Source of the DNA: Methyloversatilis universalis FAM5
GTDB taxonomy: Bacteria > Pseudomonadota > Gammaproteobacteria > Burkholderiales > Rhodocyclaceae
DNA: 64,000 bases
Direction of reading: 5' to 3'
Assembly: GCF_000214035.2 (NCBI RefSeq)
Contig: NZ_AFHG01000052.1
Span: 310,001-374,000, forward strand
Each line of letters opens with the position of its first letter. Within the stretch, counting starts at the first letter, position 1. The position numbers and the translations under genes are program-made. Positions 26,843 to 35,282 of this stretch are shown here, one piece after another. Below the pieces are notes generated by a model that saw only the letters and a program-made list of their open reading frames with translations, ran no database searches and was not told where the DNA came from.

Positions 26843-27445
26843 TCAGCCGCGCGGCGCGTCCGCCGGCTTCGGGCCATCGCCGTGCGGACGGTGGTGTCCA
26901 CCCTTGCCGTGTCGCGGCCCGTGGCCGCCCATGCCCGCCAGCATCGGCGCGGCGTCCTTGCGCTGCGCCGGCGTCAGCACTTCGGCCAGGTCGGCCAGCG
27001 TGCGGGTCATCAGCTTCGATGCCTCGTCCATGTGTGCCAGCCGGGCGGCCCGCTGCTGTTCCAGCGCGTTGCGGTCTATCGTGTCGGCCGACAGCAGCGC
27101 CACCGTGCGGCTGCGCTCGTCGGCATGGCCGGCGTGCAGCGTCTTCATCTGGTCCTCGCTGGCGCGCAGGATGTCGCGCGCCCGCGCCTTCTGCTCATCG
27201 CTCGCGCCCACCTTGGCGAATACCCGCTCGATGTGACGTTCGAAATGACGGCCGTGGGCCCGGCCCGGCTCGCCGTCCGGCCGCTGTTCGCCGGACATGC
27301 CGTGCCGCGCGTGCGGTGCGCCGTCGCCGGCGGAAGGGTGGGCCTGCGCCGGCAGGTTGAGTGCCAGCAGTGCGGACAGTGCGCCGGCGCCTGCCAGGGC
27401 GCTGAACCAGCGGCTGCGGGAACGGGGCGTGTCGTGCGTATTCAT
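26843..27445 (-). CDS. Spy/CpxP-family periplasmic protein
   Basis: The 200-residue protein has a signal peptide (basic MNTHDTPRSRSRW, hydrophobic LAGAGALSALLALNL, cleavage near AQA-HP). The mature part is His-rich and helical, with the LTPAQRKD motif near the end, the LTxxQ signature of the Spy/CpxP family. Members act as periplasmic chaperones or dampen envelope stress sensors, and several bind metals; the His-rich tail (HGPRHGKGGHHRPHGDG) suggests metal binding. I chose ATG 27445, preceded by GGAG; an earlier in-frame ATG (27460) is possible. It is convergent with trpC. Confidence 0.8.
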   Translation of the reverse strand: MNTHDTPRSRSRWFSALAGAGALSALLALNLPAQAHPSAGDGAPHARHGMSGEQRPDGEPGRAHGRHFERHIERVFAKVGASDEQKARARDILRASEDQMKTLHAGHADERSRTVALLSADTIDRNALEQQRAARLAHMDEASKLMTRTLADLAEVLTPAQRKDAAPMLAGMGGHGPRHGKGGHHRPHGDGPKPADAPRG

Positions 27446-27772
27446 GATCGTGTTCTCCATCTGCCGGAATGCTCCGGCGGCGAAACCAGCATGTCCGGGC
27501 GCTGTAAACCCGGATTGGAATTCGCGTAACGATTTGTAATGGTTGGACGGATTTCCGCGATTTCTGCGCCCGGCTTCGACTTGCTGGCGAAATGGGCGAC
27601 GTCCGCCTGCAACGACCCTGTGAACCATGCCGCATCCCAGTATTGGCGCGGGTTTCCGTCAAATTGCTGCGGTATGATCAAAGGCATATACCGTCATCAG
27701 AACGGCCGATAAACCAAAGAGGTCAGCAGCCGACGCCCATCCGTCCGCTGCAACAAAGAGCGTTCAGCCCGC
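27446..27772. other. Divergent intergenic region
   Basis: These 327 bp separate the Spy-like gene (minus) from the HDOD protein (plus) and must hold both promoters. A GCCGATAA octamer at 27705-27712 equals the sigma-28 -10 consensus, but the -35 position 11 bp upstream reads ATATACCG and does not match. I see no other feature. Confidence 0.5.
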
Positions 27773-29881
27773 ATGACAGCCCCCGCCGCACGTGCGACCG
27801 ACTGTGCCATGCCGCCCGGCCTGCCCATGCTTCCGCTCGTCGCGGATGTGGCGCTCGGACGGCGTGCGCTGCCGGCTGCGCTGCGTTCGTTCAATGCGCT
27901 GCTGCGGCTGGACCCGCTGCTGGTGCTGCGTCTGCTGCGCGTGGCTGGCCGTATGCCCGACCTGCCGATGGATGGCCCCGGCGCCCGCCTGGACGCGGTG
28001 ATCGATGCCTGCGGCCGTCCGCTGCTGCAGGCGGCCCTGCTCGATGCCGACGAACGCACCCGCAGCGGGGCGCAGGGCGGTGCCGGCCATCAGTCCTTCT
28101 GGATCCATTCCCTGTTCACCGCCGAAATCGCGCGCGAACTGGCACTGCGCACCGGCCGGGCCGACCCGGACGACCTGGCGCTGGCCGGTCTGCTGCTCGA
28201 CGTCGCACTTCCGCTGCAGGCGATGACGGCCCCGGCGCGCTTCAGCCGTGCGCTCGGCGAGGCCGAACTGGTGTCGCTCGAACTGAACGAGACCGGCCGT
28301 CACCATGGCGAAGCCGGTGCCGATCTGCTCACGGAGCCCTGGGCGCTCGAACTGGCCGATGCGCTGCGCTTTTCGCACGCCGACGCCGCACTGTTCGGTA
28401 ACGAGCCGGACAGCCTCAAGCTTGCGCGCGCGGCGGAAGAACTGGCCGGCGGTGGCCGGGGCGATGCGGCCCAGCAGTCGCTGCTCGCGCAGCGTCTGAC
28501 CGGCCTGGACGAAGCTGCGGTGGCCGATGCGATGCGCGCCGCGCGCCTGCGTCTGGTCGAGCTGGGGCATCTGCTGGGGCTGCTCCGGGTGGAGCAGGTG
28601 AGCGCGCCGGGTCTGCCCTGGTGCCCGATCTTTGATGCGCAGCCCGCGCCGCCGGCCGAGCCGCCGGTCGTGCTCGAGCTGGCGCGCGCCGGTCTGCTGG
28701 CGCGGGTGTGCGATCACGAAAGCGAAGGCCCGCTGTGGCGATCGCTCGATCTGGCGTCCGCGCTGCTGTTCGATCTGCCGTCCCCACGCGTGCTGCGGGC
28801 CGACCCGCAACAGGGCCGCCGTTTCCGCCCGGGCGATGCGCATCTGCGGCCGATTCCCCAGACGGTGGATTTCGCCGCTTCGGGCATGGAGGCGGTGTGG
28901 ACCGCGCTGGCGGCCGGTCAGCCGTGGTCGTGTGCGGATGTGCGCGCTGCTTCGGCGCTGCCTGTCGGTCTGCAGCGCCTGCTCCGTCTGTCTCCCGGCG
29001 AAGCGGCCTGGCTGCAGCCGCTGGTGAGCGACGCCGGCGTCGAGGCGCTGGCGCTGTACCGGCTGCCGGCGTCCGGGCTGGCGTCGCTGACTGCGCGCGG
29101 TGGCGAACTGAATGCGCTGGCCAGCGCGTCGGCAGCTTCGCTGCGCCGTCAGGCGGAGCGCGCGCAGGCGCTGACCGAACTGCGCGACGGCATGGCCGAA
29201 CAGTACGCGGCGCACGCGCGCCAGCTGCGCGGCGACCTGCATACGCCGCTGGGCCTGCTGCGGCATCAGGTGAAGTCCATGCGGCTCAAGATGGGCGCGG
29301 ATTCTCTGGTCGATTCCGAACTGACCGTGTTCGGCGACCAGATCGAGCGCATCGAAACCGTGTTGCGTCAGTTCGAAAGCCGTCCGCCCGACGTGTCGGC
29401 GGAGGCGCAGCGCATCGATCTGAACCAGCTGATCGAACAGGTGGTGGCGGAGGCGGACGAGCGCCTGTTCCGCAGCCGCTCGATCACCACCGAACTGCAT
29501 CTGGACAGCGCGCTGCCGCCGCTGCATCTGCCGCTGGCGACGCTGCGCGAACTGCTGCAGACCCTGCTGGCGACCAGCGCCGAGCATGTCGGCACCTCGG
29601 GCCGCATCGCGGTCAGCACCGCGGAAGGTGTCAATCTGAACGGTGCGCTGTTCGCGGAGATACGCATCCGCGACTTCGGTCGCGGCATGGACGCGGCGCG
29701 GGTGGCGGCGCTGTTCGCCGCCGACGGATCGGCCAGCGGCCGTCCGTCGCTCGCCCAGGCACTGACGCTGGCCCGCACGCTGGGCGGTTCGCTGTCCGGC
29801 AAGAGTGCGGTGGGGCAGGGTACGGTGTTCCAGCTGCTGCTGCCGCGCAACATCCGCCGTCCGGGCAGTCTGGCCGGTTGA
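27773..29881 (+). CDS. HDOD-domain protein with degenerate histidine-kinase-like C terminus
   Basis: The 702-residue protein has an HDOD-like N-terminal half (roughly residues 15-270; it begins MTAPAARATD and contains LRLLRVAGRMPDLPM and HQSFWIHSLFTAEIAREL). A middle region of about 270-455 may be GAF-like. A C-terminal kinase-like part follows. The HisKA-like helix has RGDLHTPLGLLRHQ (residue about 485), and the ATPase domain has the G1 box RDFGRGMD and a late LGGSLSGKSAVGQGTVFQL. Where the ATP-binding Asn of the N box is expected the protein reads TLLATSAEH, so ATP binding may be lost. It is probably a regulatory scaffold. It stands alone on its strand. Confidence 0.65.
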   Translation: MTAPAARATDCAMPPGLPMLPLVADVALGRRALPAALRSFNALLRLDPLLVLRLLRVAGRMPDLPMDGPGARLDAVIDACGRPLLQAALLDADERTRSGAQGGAGHQSFWIHSLFTAEIARELALRTGRADPDDLALAGLLLDVALPLQAMTAPARFSRALGEAELVSLELNETGRHHGEAGADLLTEPWALELADALRFSHADAALFGNEPDSLKLARAAEELAGGGRGDAAQQSLLAQRLTGLDEAAVADAMRAARLRLVELGHLLGLLRVEQVSAPGLPWCPIFDAQPAPPAEPPVVLELARAGLLARVCDHESEGPLWRSLDLASALLFDLPSPRVLRADPQQGRRFRPGDAHLRPIPQTVDFAASGMEAVWTALAAGQPWSCADVRAASALPVGLQRLLRLSPGEAAWLQPLVSDAGVEALALYRLPASGLASLTARGGELNALASASAASLRRQAERAQALTELRDGMAEQYAAHARQLRGDLHTPLGLLRHQVKSMRLKMGADSLVDSELTVFGDQIERIETVLRQFESRPPDVSAEAQRIDLNQLIEQVVAEADERLFRSRSITTELHLDSALPPLHLPLATLRELLQTLLATSAEHVGTSGRIAVSTAEGVNLNGALFAEIRIRDFGRGMDAARVAALFAADGSASGRPSLAQALTLARTLGGSLSGKSAVGQGTVFQLLLPRNIRRPGSLAG

Positions 29882-29893
29882 CCGGCCGGGCGC

Positions 29894-30511
29894 TCAGGCC
29901 GCCTTCCAGCGGCTGTTCGCGTTCACGTGCTGGGCCAGGAAATCCATCTGGTCGGCCAGGATGTTGCGGTTGCTCAGGATGAGGTATTCCGCCTTGTTCG
30001 GCACATAGGGCGTGTACAGCAGCTGCATGCGCGCCTGTTCCGGCGTGCGGCCGCTCTTGCGCTGGTTGCAGGGGCGGCAGCAGGTGACCACGTTCATCCA
30101 CAGGTCGCGCCCGCCCTGCGACACCGGCACGATGTGGTCGCGCGTCAGCTTCTGGTAGGAAAACTCGCCGCCGCAGTAGCCGCAGATCGAGCGGTCGCGG
30201 TGGAACAGTTCGCGGTTGTTCAGCGGCGGGACCGCGGTCTGCAGTTTGTGCGCGTGACTGCGGCCCTTGATCGCGATGATGCTGTTGGTGCGGATGCAGG
30301 ACTGTTCGCCGGTCACCCGGTTGATGCCGCCCCGGATCTCGAATTCATGACTGCCGGCCACCCAGGCCACCAGGTCCTTGGAGTGATAGAACACCGCGTG
30401 CTGCCAGCTCACCCATCGGTGCGGCACGCCATTGGCGTCCAGGGTCAGGATCCACGGGTGGGTCGACCGGCGCGGTTCGTGAACTATGCTCGGTGAAGGC
30501 AGCTCCTGCAT
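29894..30511 (-). CDS. HNH endonuclease family protein
   Basis: The 205-residue protein has a C-terminal HNH zinc-finger nuclease domain: CGYCGGEF (first CxxC), LTRDHIVPVSQGG (His-Asp-His), NVVTCCRPCNQRK (Asn and second CxxC). The first 100 residues are unlike the classical HNH domain but recur in chromosomal homologues of proteobacteria, so this is probably a resident gene and not part of a phage. The ATG at 30511 has AGGA at suitable spacing; the ATG at 30526 has its purine run directly adjacent, so it is less likely. The cellular role is not known. Confidence 0.88.
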   Translation of the reverse strand: MQELPSPSIVHEPRRSTHPWILTLDANGVPHRWVSWQHAVFYHSKDLVAWVAGSHEFEIRGGINRVTGEQSCIRTNSIIAIKGRSHAHKLQTAVPPLNNRELFHRDRSICGYCGGEFSYQKLTRDHIVPVSQGGRDLWMNVVTCCRPCNQRKSGRTPEQARMQLLYTPYVPNKAEYLILSNRNILADQMDFLAQHVNANSRWKAA

Positions 30512-30624
30512 GATCGTCCTACGCATCCTCGTTCTGAAATGGGGTCAGGCGAAGTGAAACGTGTGTCGTCACGCATCCGTACCGGCCAGCGGTACAAGGT
30601 GCCCGAACACTCTAGCAAAGGAAG

Positions 30625-31281
30625 ATGAATTTGCAACCGCGTCAATCGTTTGCGTGGTGCCGGCCGCTCGCGCTTCCGCTGCTGGCGTCGCTGCTGCTGC
30701 ACGGTGCGCTGCTGTGGCCCGATCCGCCGCGCAGACCGGGCGAGGCGGCCGGACGGGCGCCGCAGGTGACTGTGCGCCTCGCGGCGGTATCCGCACCGGC
30801 CGGGCATGAGACACCGGCGGAGGAAGCGGTGATGACCGTGGCGCGCGCTGCCGGGCCGGCTGCCGTGCGCCCGGCAAAGAAAGCCGTGCCGGCCGGTGTC
30901 GACGCGGCGGTGCCCGGCGCGAGCTCAACTGGGGCGACGCCGGCGGCTGCGGAGGGCGCCCCGTCCGAGGGTGCGCTGCGGGCGCTGCGCTATGCGCTGG
31001 CGCGCGAACTGGCCGGGGGCGTATGGCCGGAACTGTCCGGTCTGCCGCCGGCCTTCACGGTGGCGGTGCACCTGCGCGCGCGCCGGGTGATCGACGTGAC
31101 CTTTTCCGGAGCCGGTGCCGCGCCGGCCACCGAAGCGGCGCTGCGGGCGGCTTTCAAGACCGCGGCGCAAAAGGCCGTAATACCGGATTCGCTTCCGGCG
31201 GACGGGTTCTCGGTGGAACTCGAACTGGAAGCGGGAGACCCCGAACGGCCCGACCATGACCGCCCGCCCCTGTCCGGATGA
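30625..31281 (+). CDS. TonB-like energy-transducer or periplasmic hypothetical protein
   Basis: The 218-residue protein has an N-terminal membrane anchor (LALPLLASLLLHGALLW, about residues 14-31), with the LLxHGALL pattern seen in TonB-family proteins, and an Ala/Pro-rich linker (about 40-115). The C-terminal 100 residues have alternating strands (FTVAVHLRARRVIDVTF, GFSVELELE) that resemble a TonB C-terminal fold, but the YP motif is absent. No receptor or ExbBD genes are next to it. Assignment as TonB-like is tentative. Confidence 0.5.
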   Translation: MNLQPRQSFAWCRPLALPLLASLLLHGALLWPDPPRRPGEAAGRAPQVTVRLAAVSAPAGHETPAEEAVMTVARAAGPAAVRPAKKAVPAGVDAAVPGASSTGATPAAAEGAPSEGALRALRYALARELAGGVWPELSGLPPAFTVAVHLRARRVIDVTFSGAGAAPATEAALRAAFKTAAQKAVIPDSLPADGFSVELELEAGDPERPDHDRPPLSG

Positions 31282-31306
31282 ACATGCTTCCTGCCCGCTT
31301 CCCCGT

Positions 31307-32005
31307 TCAGCAGCGCACCTGCTGCCGGCAGAACTGATCCATTCCGAGCACCCGGGTCGTCGGGCCGACCGGCCGGGCAGCGCGTTCGCCGCCATGTTCC
31401 AGCGCGAGGCGGAATCCGAAGCTTTCGAAGAAGCGGTCGAACTGGTCGCCGCCCAGCGTGCCGACCGCGCTCAGTTCGTCGCGACGGGCGTCATAGTCGA
31501 GCAGTATCGTGGCCAGCGGCTGCGGGGCCGGTCCGTCCAGCACCCGGGCGCCCGCCGCCGGATCGAACTGGCTGTGTTCCGAACAGCAGTGGATCACGCG
31601 GGCGTGCCGGCTGTGCGGGGTGGCCTGTTCGCGGTAGGCAATGAAGCTGATATCGCGTGTCGGATGGGTCAGCTTGTGCGAGCATATTGCCGAGTAGGCG
31701 ACGACAGATTGCCGGGGGCCCACGCCACCCGGCCAGTCGTAGCGCTGACCGTCGGCCGTGCGCAGGTCATTGCGGCCCTCAATTTTCCTGCCCAGATCCA
31801 GCAGGAAGCAGGGCGTTGCCGGGTAGGGCCAGGGGAATACGTAGTTGCGGCCCACCTGCAGCGTCGATGCTTTCAACGGTCTGCCGTGCTCGTCGGTGAG
31901 CACGCTGCGGGGAAAACGCCGTGCCGTACCGGCTTCCGCAGGCCAGTGCAGTCCGGCCATTCCGCATGCGGCACCGCATGCGGCGATGAATCGACGTCGT
32001 TCCAT
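31307..32005 (-). CDS. Tat-exported Rieske [2Fe-2S] protein
   Basis: The 232-residue protein carries a twin-arginine-type signal (MERRRFIAACGAACG). The Rieske ligands are visible as C108-x-H110 in YSAICSHKLTHP and C141-x-x-H144 in HCCSEHSQFDP, 30 residues apart. The spacing and FDPxxGARV context resemble soluble Rieske domains outside bc1 complexes. No cytochrome b or c1 gene is adjacent, so it is not evidently part of a bc1 complex and its partner is unknown. The ATG at 32005 has GGAG upstream. It is convergent with the TonB-like gene. Confidence 0.8.
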   Translation of the reverse strand: MERRRFIAACGAACGMAGLHWPAEAGTARRFPRSVLTDEHGRPLKASTLQVGRNYVFPWPYPATPCFLLDLGRKIEGRNDLRTADGQRYDWPGGVGPRQSVVAYSAICSHKLTHPTRDISFIAYREQATPHSRHARVIHCCSEHSQFDPAAGARVLDGPAPQPLATILLDYDARRDELSAVGTLGGDQFDRFFESFGFRLALEHGGERAARPVGPTTRVLGMDQFCRQQVRC

Positions 32006-32103
32006 CACCACGCTCCACAGGAATGTTTCGTGCGGCAGTCGTTGAAAACTAGAAAGTACCGCTGCCGTAGTCAAGCCGCCGGCCAGCGGGCGGAGTACCG
32101 CAC

Positions 32104-34575
32104 ATGAGCGCATCGGTGCAGTCGCCGGCCGACCGCCAGCCCTCGGCCGGCGCTCACGGCCTGGCGGTCAATCTGCTGATCGCGGTCGCCTACTGCCTTC
32201 TGGCCGCGCTGAGCGTGCGGCTGCGCGACCCCGCATCCGGGCTGATGCCGATGTGGGCGCCGATGGGTCTGGCCACTTTCGCGCTGCTGCGCGGCGGCGT
32301 CCGCAACCTGCCGGGCGTGCTGGCCGGGGTGGCCGGTTCCGCGCTGCTGGCCGGGCATGGCGCGGTCGCTACGGTGTTTCATGCCGTCGGGCAGGTCTGC
32401 GCGCCGTGGCTGTGCGCCGCGCTGCTGCGGCGCTTTGCCGGGCACAGCGAAGACCTGATCGAACGCACCGATGGTGCGCTCAAGCTGCTGGCCTGCATCT
32501 ATCTTTCGGCGGTGCCCAGTGCCGCGGCTTCGGTGGCGGGCAGCGCGCTCGGGCAGGGACTGCCGGCGGCGCGCTGGCTGGAACACGGTTCGGCCCTGTG
32601 GCTGGCCGACGCGCTGGGCACCCTGGTCAGTCTGCTGCCGCTGCTGGCCTGGTCGTCCCGTCGCCCGTTCGCGCAGATGCGCAAGCGCGCGTTCGAACAG
32701 CTGCTGGTGGTCGGCGGTCTGCTCGGATTGCTGGCGGTGAGCTTTTCCGGGGTGACCCTGTTTCCGGATCCGATGCTGCAGCTCTACATGGCGCTGCCGC
32801 TGGTGGTGTGGGTGGCGCTGCGTTTCGCGCCCCGGGTCGGCTGGTCGGCCTTCCTGATCGCCTCGCTCACCGCGTTGGCCGGCACCGTGAACGGTACCTC
32901 GCCGTTCAGCCCGCATCCGATGCAGGTGCAGCTTCTGGTGCTGCACGGACTGATCATGCTGACCGCCGCGACCGCGCTGTTCATCGGCGCCGCGATGTCG
33001 GAAAAGCAGGCGGCGCGGCGCGCGCTGCGCGAGCGCGAATCCCATTTCCGCGCGCTCACGCTGCTCTCCTCCGACTGGCACTGGGAGCTGGATGCCGATC
33101 TGCGCTATCACCGGCTGCCGGACGAACTGACCGGCGTGCATTTCGGGGATGCCGAACTCGACGGCTGCGCGCCCTGGGAAATCCCGGGCGAGGAGGCGCT
33201 GACCCTGCCCTGGGGCATGCTGCGTCAGACGCTGGAGCAACATGAAGCTTTCCGTGATTTCCTGTCGCGACGGCGCGACGGCCACCGCTGGCGCTATCTG
33301 GCGTCGTCCGGCGAACCGGTGTTCGACGCCACTGGCGCTTTCTCCGGCTACCGCGGCGTCAGCCGAGACATTTCCGCCGAAATGCAGGCACGCGAGGCGC
33401 TGCGCGAGGAGGAATTCAGGCTGCGTGCGCTGGTCGATGCGCTGCCCGAACTGATCGTGCTGAAGGACCGGCATCTGCGCTGGCGCCTGGCCAACCGGGC
33501 GCTGCTCGACACCCGCTGCCTGAAGAAGACCGCCTGGCTGGGGGCGACCAGTGAGGAACTGGCGGCCTACCTGCCTTCGCTGACCGAGGTGCTGCGCAGG
33601 CATCACGCCATCGCGGAGGAGGTGGCGCGCACCCGTCGGCCCTACGAGGGTGAGGAGGTGCTCGATCTGGCCGGCAACGATCCGCGCACCTATGAAGTCA
33701 GCGTGATTCCGCTCAGCGACGACGACGGCGAATTCACCGGGCTGGTGTCGGTGCGGCGCGACGTGACCGCCCAGCGCGCCGCGATCCGGCTGCAGGCGGA
33801 AAAGGTCGACAACGTCCGCCTGCAGAACGACGAACTGGAACGCCGCGTCGGCGAACGTACGGTGGCGCTGGAATCCGCGATCAAGGAACTGGAGGCGTTC
33901 AGCTATTCGGTGTCGCACGACCTGCGCGCGCCGCTGCGTGCGCTGGACGGCTTTTCGCGGCTGCTGGTCGAGGACTACGGCGATCTGCTTGACGAACAGG
34001 GCCGCGAATACCTGTCGCGCATCCGTCGCAACAGCCAGCGCATGGGCGAACTGATCGACGACCTGCTGGAACTGTCGCGGGTGTCCCGCGCCGAGGTGCG
34101 CCGCACGCTGATCAATCTGTCGGATTTCGCCCGCGACATCGCACGCGAACTCGATGCCGAAGCGCCGGAGCGTCGGGTGCAGTGGGTCATTCCGGAAGGG
34201 CTGTGGGTCGATGCTGACCCCGGGCTGGCGCGCGTGGTGCTGGAGAACCTGCTGCGCAATGCGTGGAAGTTCACCCGGCTGCAGCCGCAGCCGCGCATCG
34301 AACTGGGCCAGGCGCCGGTGGGCGGTCAGGCCGGCTACTGCGTGCGCGACAACGGCGCCGGCTTCGACATGACCTATGTCGGCCGCCTGTTCGCGCCCTT
34401 CCAGCGTCTGCACAACAACCGCGAATTCGACGGCGGCGGCATCGGTCTGGCCATCGTGCAGCGCGCGATCCGCCTGCACGGCGGCCAGGTGTCGGCCGAA
34501 GGCGTACCGGGGCAGGGCGCCACCTTCAGTTTCAGCTTCGGGCCGTCCGGCAGCGAGGCGGTGACCGGCGGCTGA
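32104..34575 (+). CDS. MASE1-PAS sensor histidine kinase
   Basis: The 823-residue membrane kinase starts with a MASE1 sensor of about eight helices (residues about 20-300; it contains SVRLRDPASGLMPMWAPMGLA). Two PAS domains follow (about 310-430 and 435-565), then a short coiled coil and a HisKA domain with the H box SVSHDLRAPLRALDGF (phosphorylated H605). The ATPase has the N box NLLRNAWKFT, G1 DNGAGFDM and G2 GIGLAIVQRAIRLHGG. The kinase core is of the phytochrome/HisKA (YSVSHDLRAPL) type. No cognate regulator is adjacent; the output partner is unknown. Confidence 0.9.
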   Translation: MSASVQSPADRQPSAGAHGLAVNLLIAVAYCLLAALSVRLRDPASGLMPMWAPMGLATFALLRGGVRNLPGVLAGVAGSALLAGHGAVATVFHAVGQVCAPWLCAALLRRFAGHSEDLIERTDGALKLLACIYLSAVPSAAASVAGSALGQGLPAARWLEHGSALWLADALGTLVSLLPLLAWSSRRPFAQMRKRAFEQLLVVGGLLGLLAVSFSGVTLFPDPMLQLYMALPLVVWVALRFAPRVGWSAFLIASLTALAGTVNGTSPFSPHPMQVQLLVLHGLIMLTAATALFIGAAMSEKQAARRALRERESHFRALTLLSSDWHWELDADLRYHRLPDELTGVHFGDAELDGCAPWEIPGEEALTLPWGMLRQTLEQHEAFRDFLSRRRDGHRWRYLASSGEPVFDATGAFSGYRGVSRDISAEMQAREALREEEFRLRALVDALPELIVLKDRHLRWRLANRALLDTRCLKKTAWLGATSEELAAYLPSLTEVLRRHHAIAEEVARTRRPYEGEEVLDLAGNDPRTYEVSVIPLSDDDGEFTGLVSVRRDVTAQRAAIRLQAEKVDNVRLQNDELERRVGERTVALESAIKELEAFSYSVSHDLRAPLRALDGFSRLLVEDYGDLLDEQGREYLSRIRRNSQRMGELIDDLLELSRVSRAEVRRTLINLSDFARDIARELDAEAPERRVQWVIPEGLWVDADPGLARVVLENLLRNAWKFTRLQPQPRIELGQAPVGGQAGYCVRDNGAGFDMTYVGRLFAPFQRLHNNREFDGGGIGLAIVQRAIRLHGGQVSAEGVPGQGATFSFSFGPSGSEAVTGG

Positions 34576-34600
34576 GCGCGGACCGCGCGGCCGTCCGCGC
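34576..34600. terminator. Hairpin between convergent genes
   Basis: GCGCGGAC (34576-34583) and GTCCGCGC (34593-34600) form a perfect 8-bp stem directly after the kinase stop and before the converging Nudix gene end. There is no U run, so it is a weak terminator candidate. Confidence 0.35.
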
Positions 34601-34615
34601 TCCGGCGGCCCGCAC

Positions 34616-35155
34616 TCAGTTGTCGATCGGCGGCAGGCTCACGTGGTGCACGCCGAAGCGGCCGCTGCGGCGCTCTTCGAAAAAGGCGCGCAGCGTCAGC
34701 GACACGCTGCGGAAAGCCAGGTCGTCCCACGGAATGTCGGCCTCTTCGAACAGCCGCACTTCCAGCGATTCGGTGCCCGGCGCGAAATCGAGATCCAGCA
34801 GTTCGGCCCTGAACAGCAGATGCAGCTGGTCGATGAAGGGCACGCTGACCAGGGTGTAGGGCTCCAGCACCCGGACCCGCGCGCAGGCTTCCTCAAGGGT
34901 TTCGCGCTGTGCGCCCTCGGCCGCGCTTTCCCCGTTCTCCATGAAACCGGCTGGCAGCGTCCAGTAGCCGTACCGCGGTTCGATCGCCCGCCGGCACAGC
35001 AGCACCCTGTCCTGCCACACCGGCAGCGTGCCGACGATGATGCGCGGGTTCTGGTAATGAATGCGACCGCATGCGGTGCACACATGACGCGGGCGGTTGT
35101 CGCCGTCCGGCACCTTCAGTTCGACCCCGCCTCCACAGTGGGTGCAGTACTTCAT
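34616..35155 (-). CDS. Nudix hydrolase with N-terminal zinc ribbon
   Basis: The 179-residue enzyme has an N-terminal zinc ribbon (CTHCGGGV, then CTACGRIHYQNPR) followed by a Nudix domain with the box GFMENGESAAEGAQRETLEE (about residues 72-91). This fits Gx5Ex7REUxEE, with Ala-Cys replacing the usual next Gly. Zinc-ribbon Nudix proteins include NADH pyrophosphatase-like and ADP-ribose type enzymes; the substrate cannot be named. The gene is divergent from the HDOD-REC-GGDEF gene. Confidence 0.9.
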   Translation of the reverse strand: MKYCTHCGGGVELKVPDGDNRPRHVCTACGRIHYQNPRIIVGTLPVWQDRVLLCRRAIEPRYGYWTLPAGFMENGESAAEGAQRETLEEACARVRVLEPYTLVSVPFIDQLHLLFRAELLDLDFAPGTESLEVRLFEEADIPWDDLAFRSVSLTLRAFFEERRSGRFGVHHVSLPPIDN

Positions 35156-35223
35156 CTGTCTGTTTTCCCGCGCATTTCGCTGTCAGACCGGGAGTTTAGC
35201 GCCCCGAGGCGGTGGCCGTGCCC

Positions 35224-35251
35224 TCAAGTACTCCGTCGCCCCGGCCGTAAG
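35224..35251 (+). promoter_or_regulatory. Sigma-28 (FliA)-type promoter
   Basis: TCAAGTAC (35224-35231), a 12-bp spacer and GCCGTAAG (35244-35251) lie 32 bp before the ATG of the HDOD-REC-GGDEF gene. The pattern is shared with eight other sites in the window, most with an 11-bp spacer. Confidence 0.65.
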
Positions 35252-35282
35252 CACTCCGTATGCCGGATTCCATTTGCCACGC

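Noticed and set aside
27705..27712. GCCGATAA, the textbook sigma-28 -10 octamer
   Set aside because: No TCAAG- or TAAAG-like -35 lies 11-12 bp upstream, and the downstream gene is not a motility gene.
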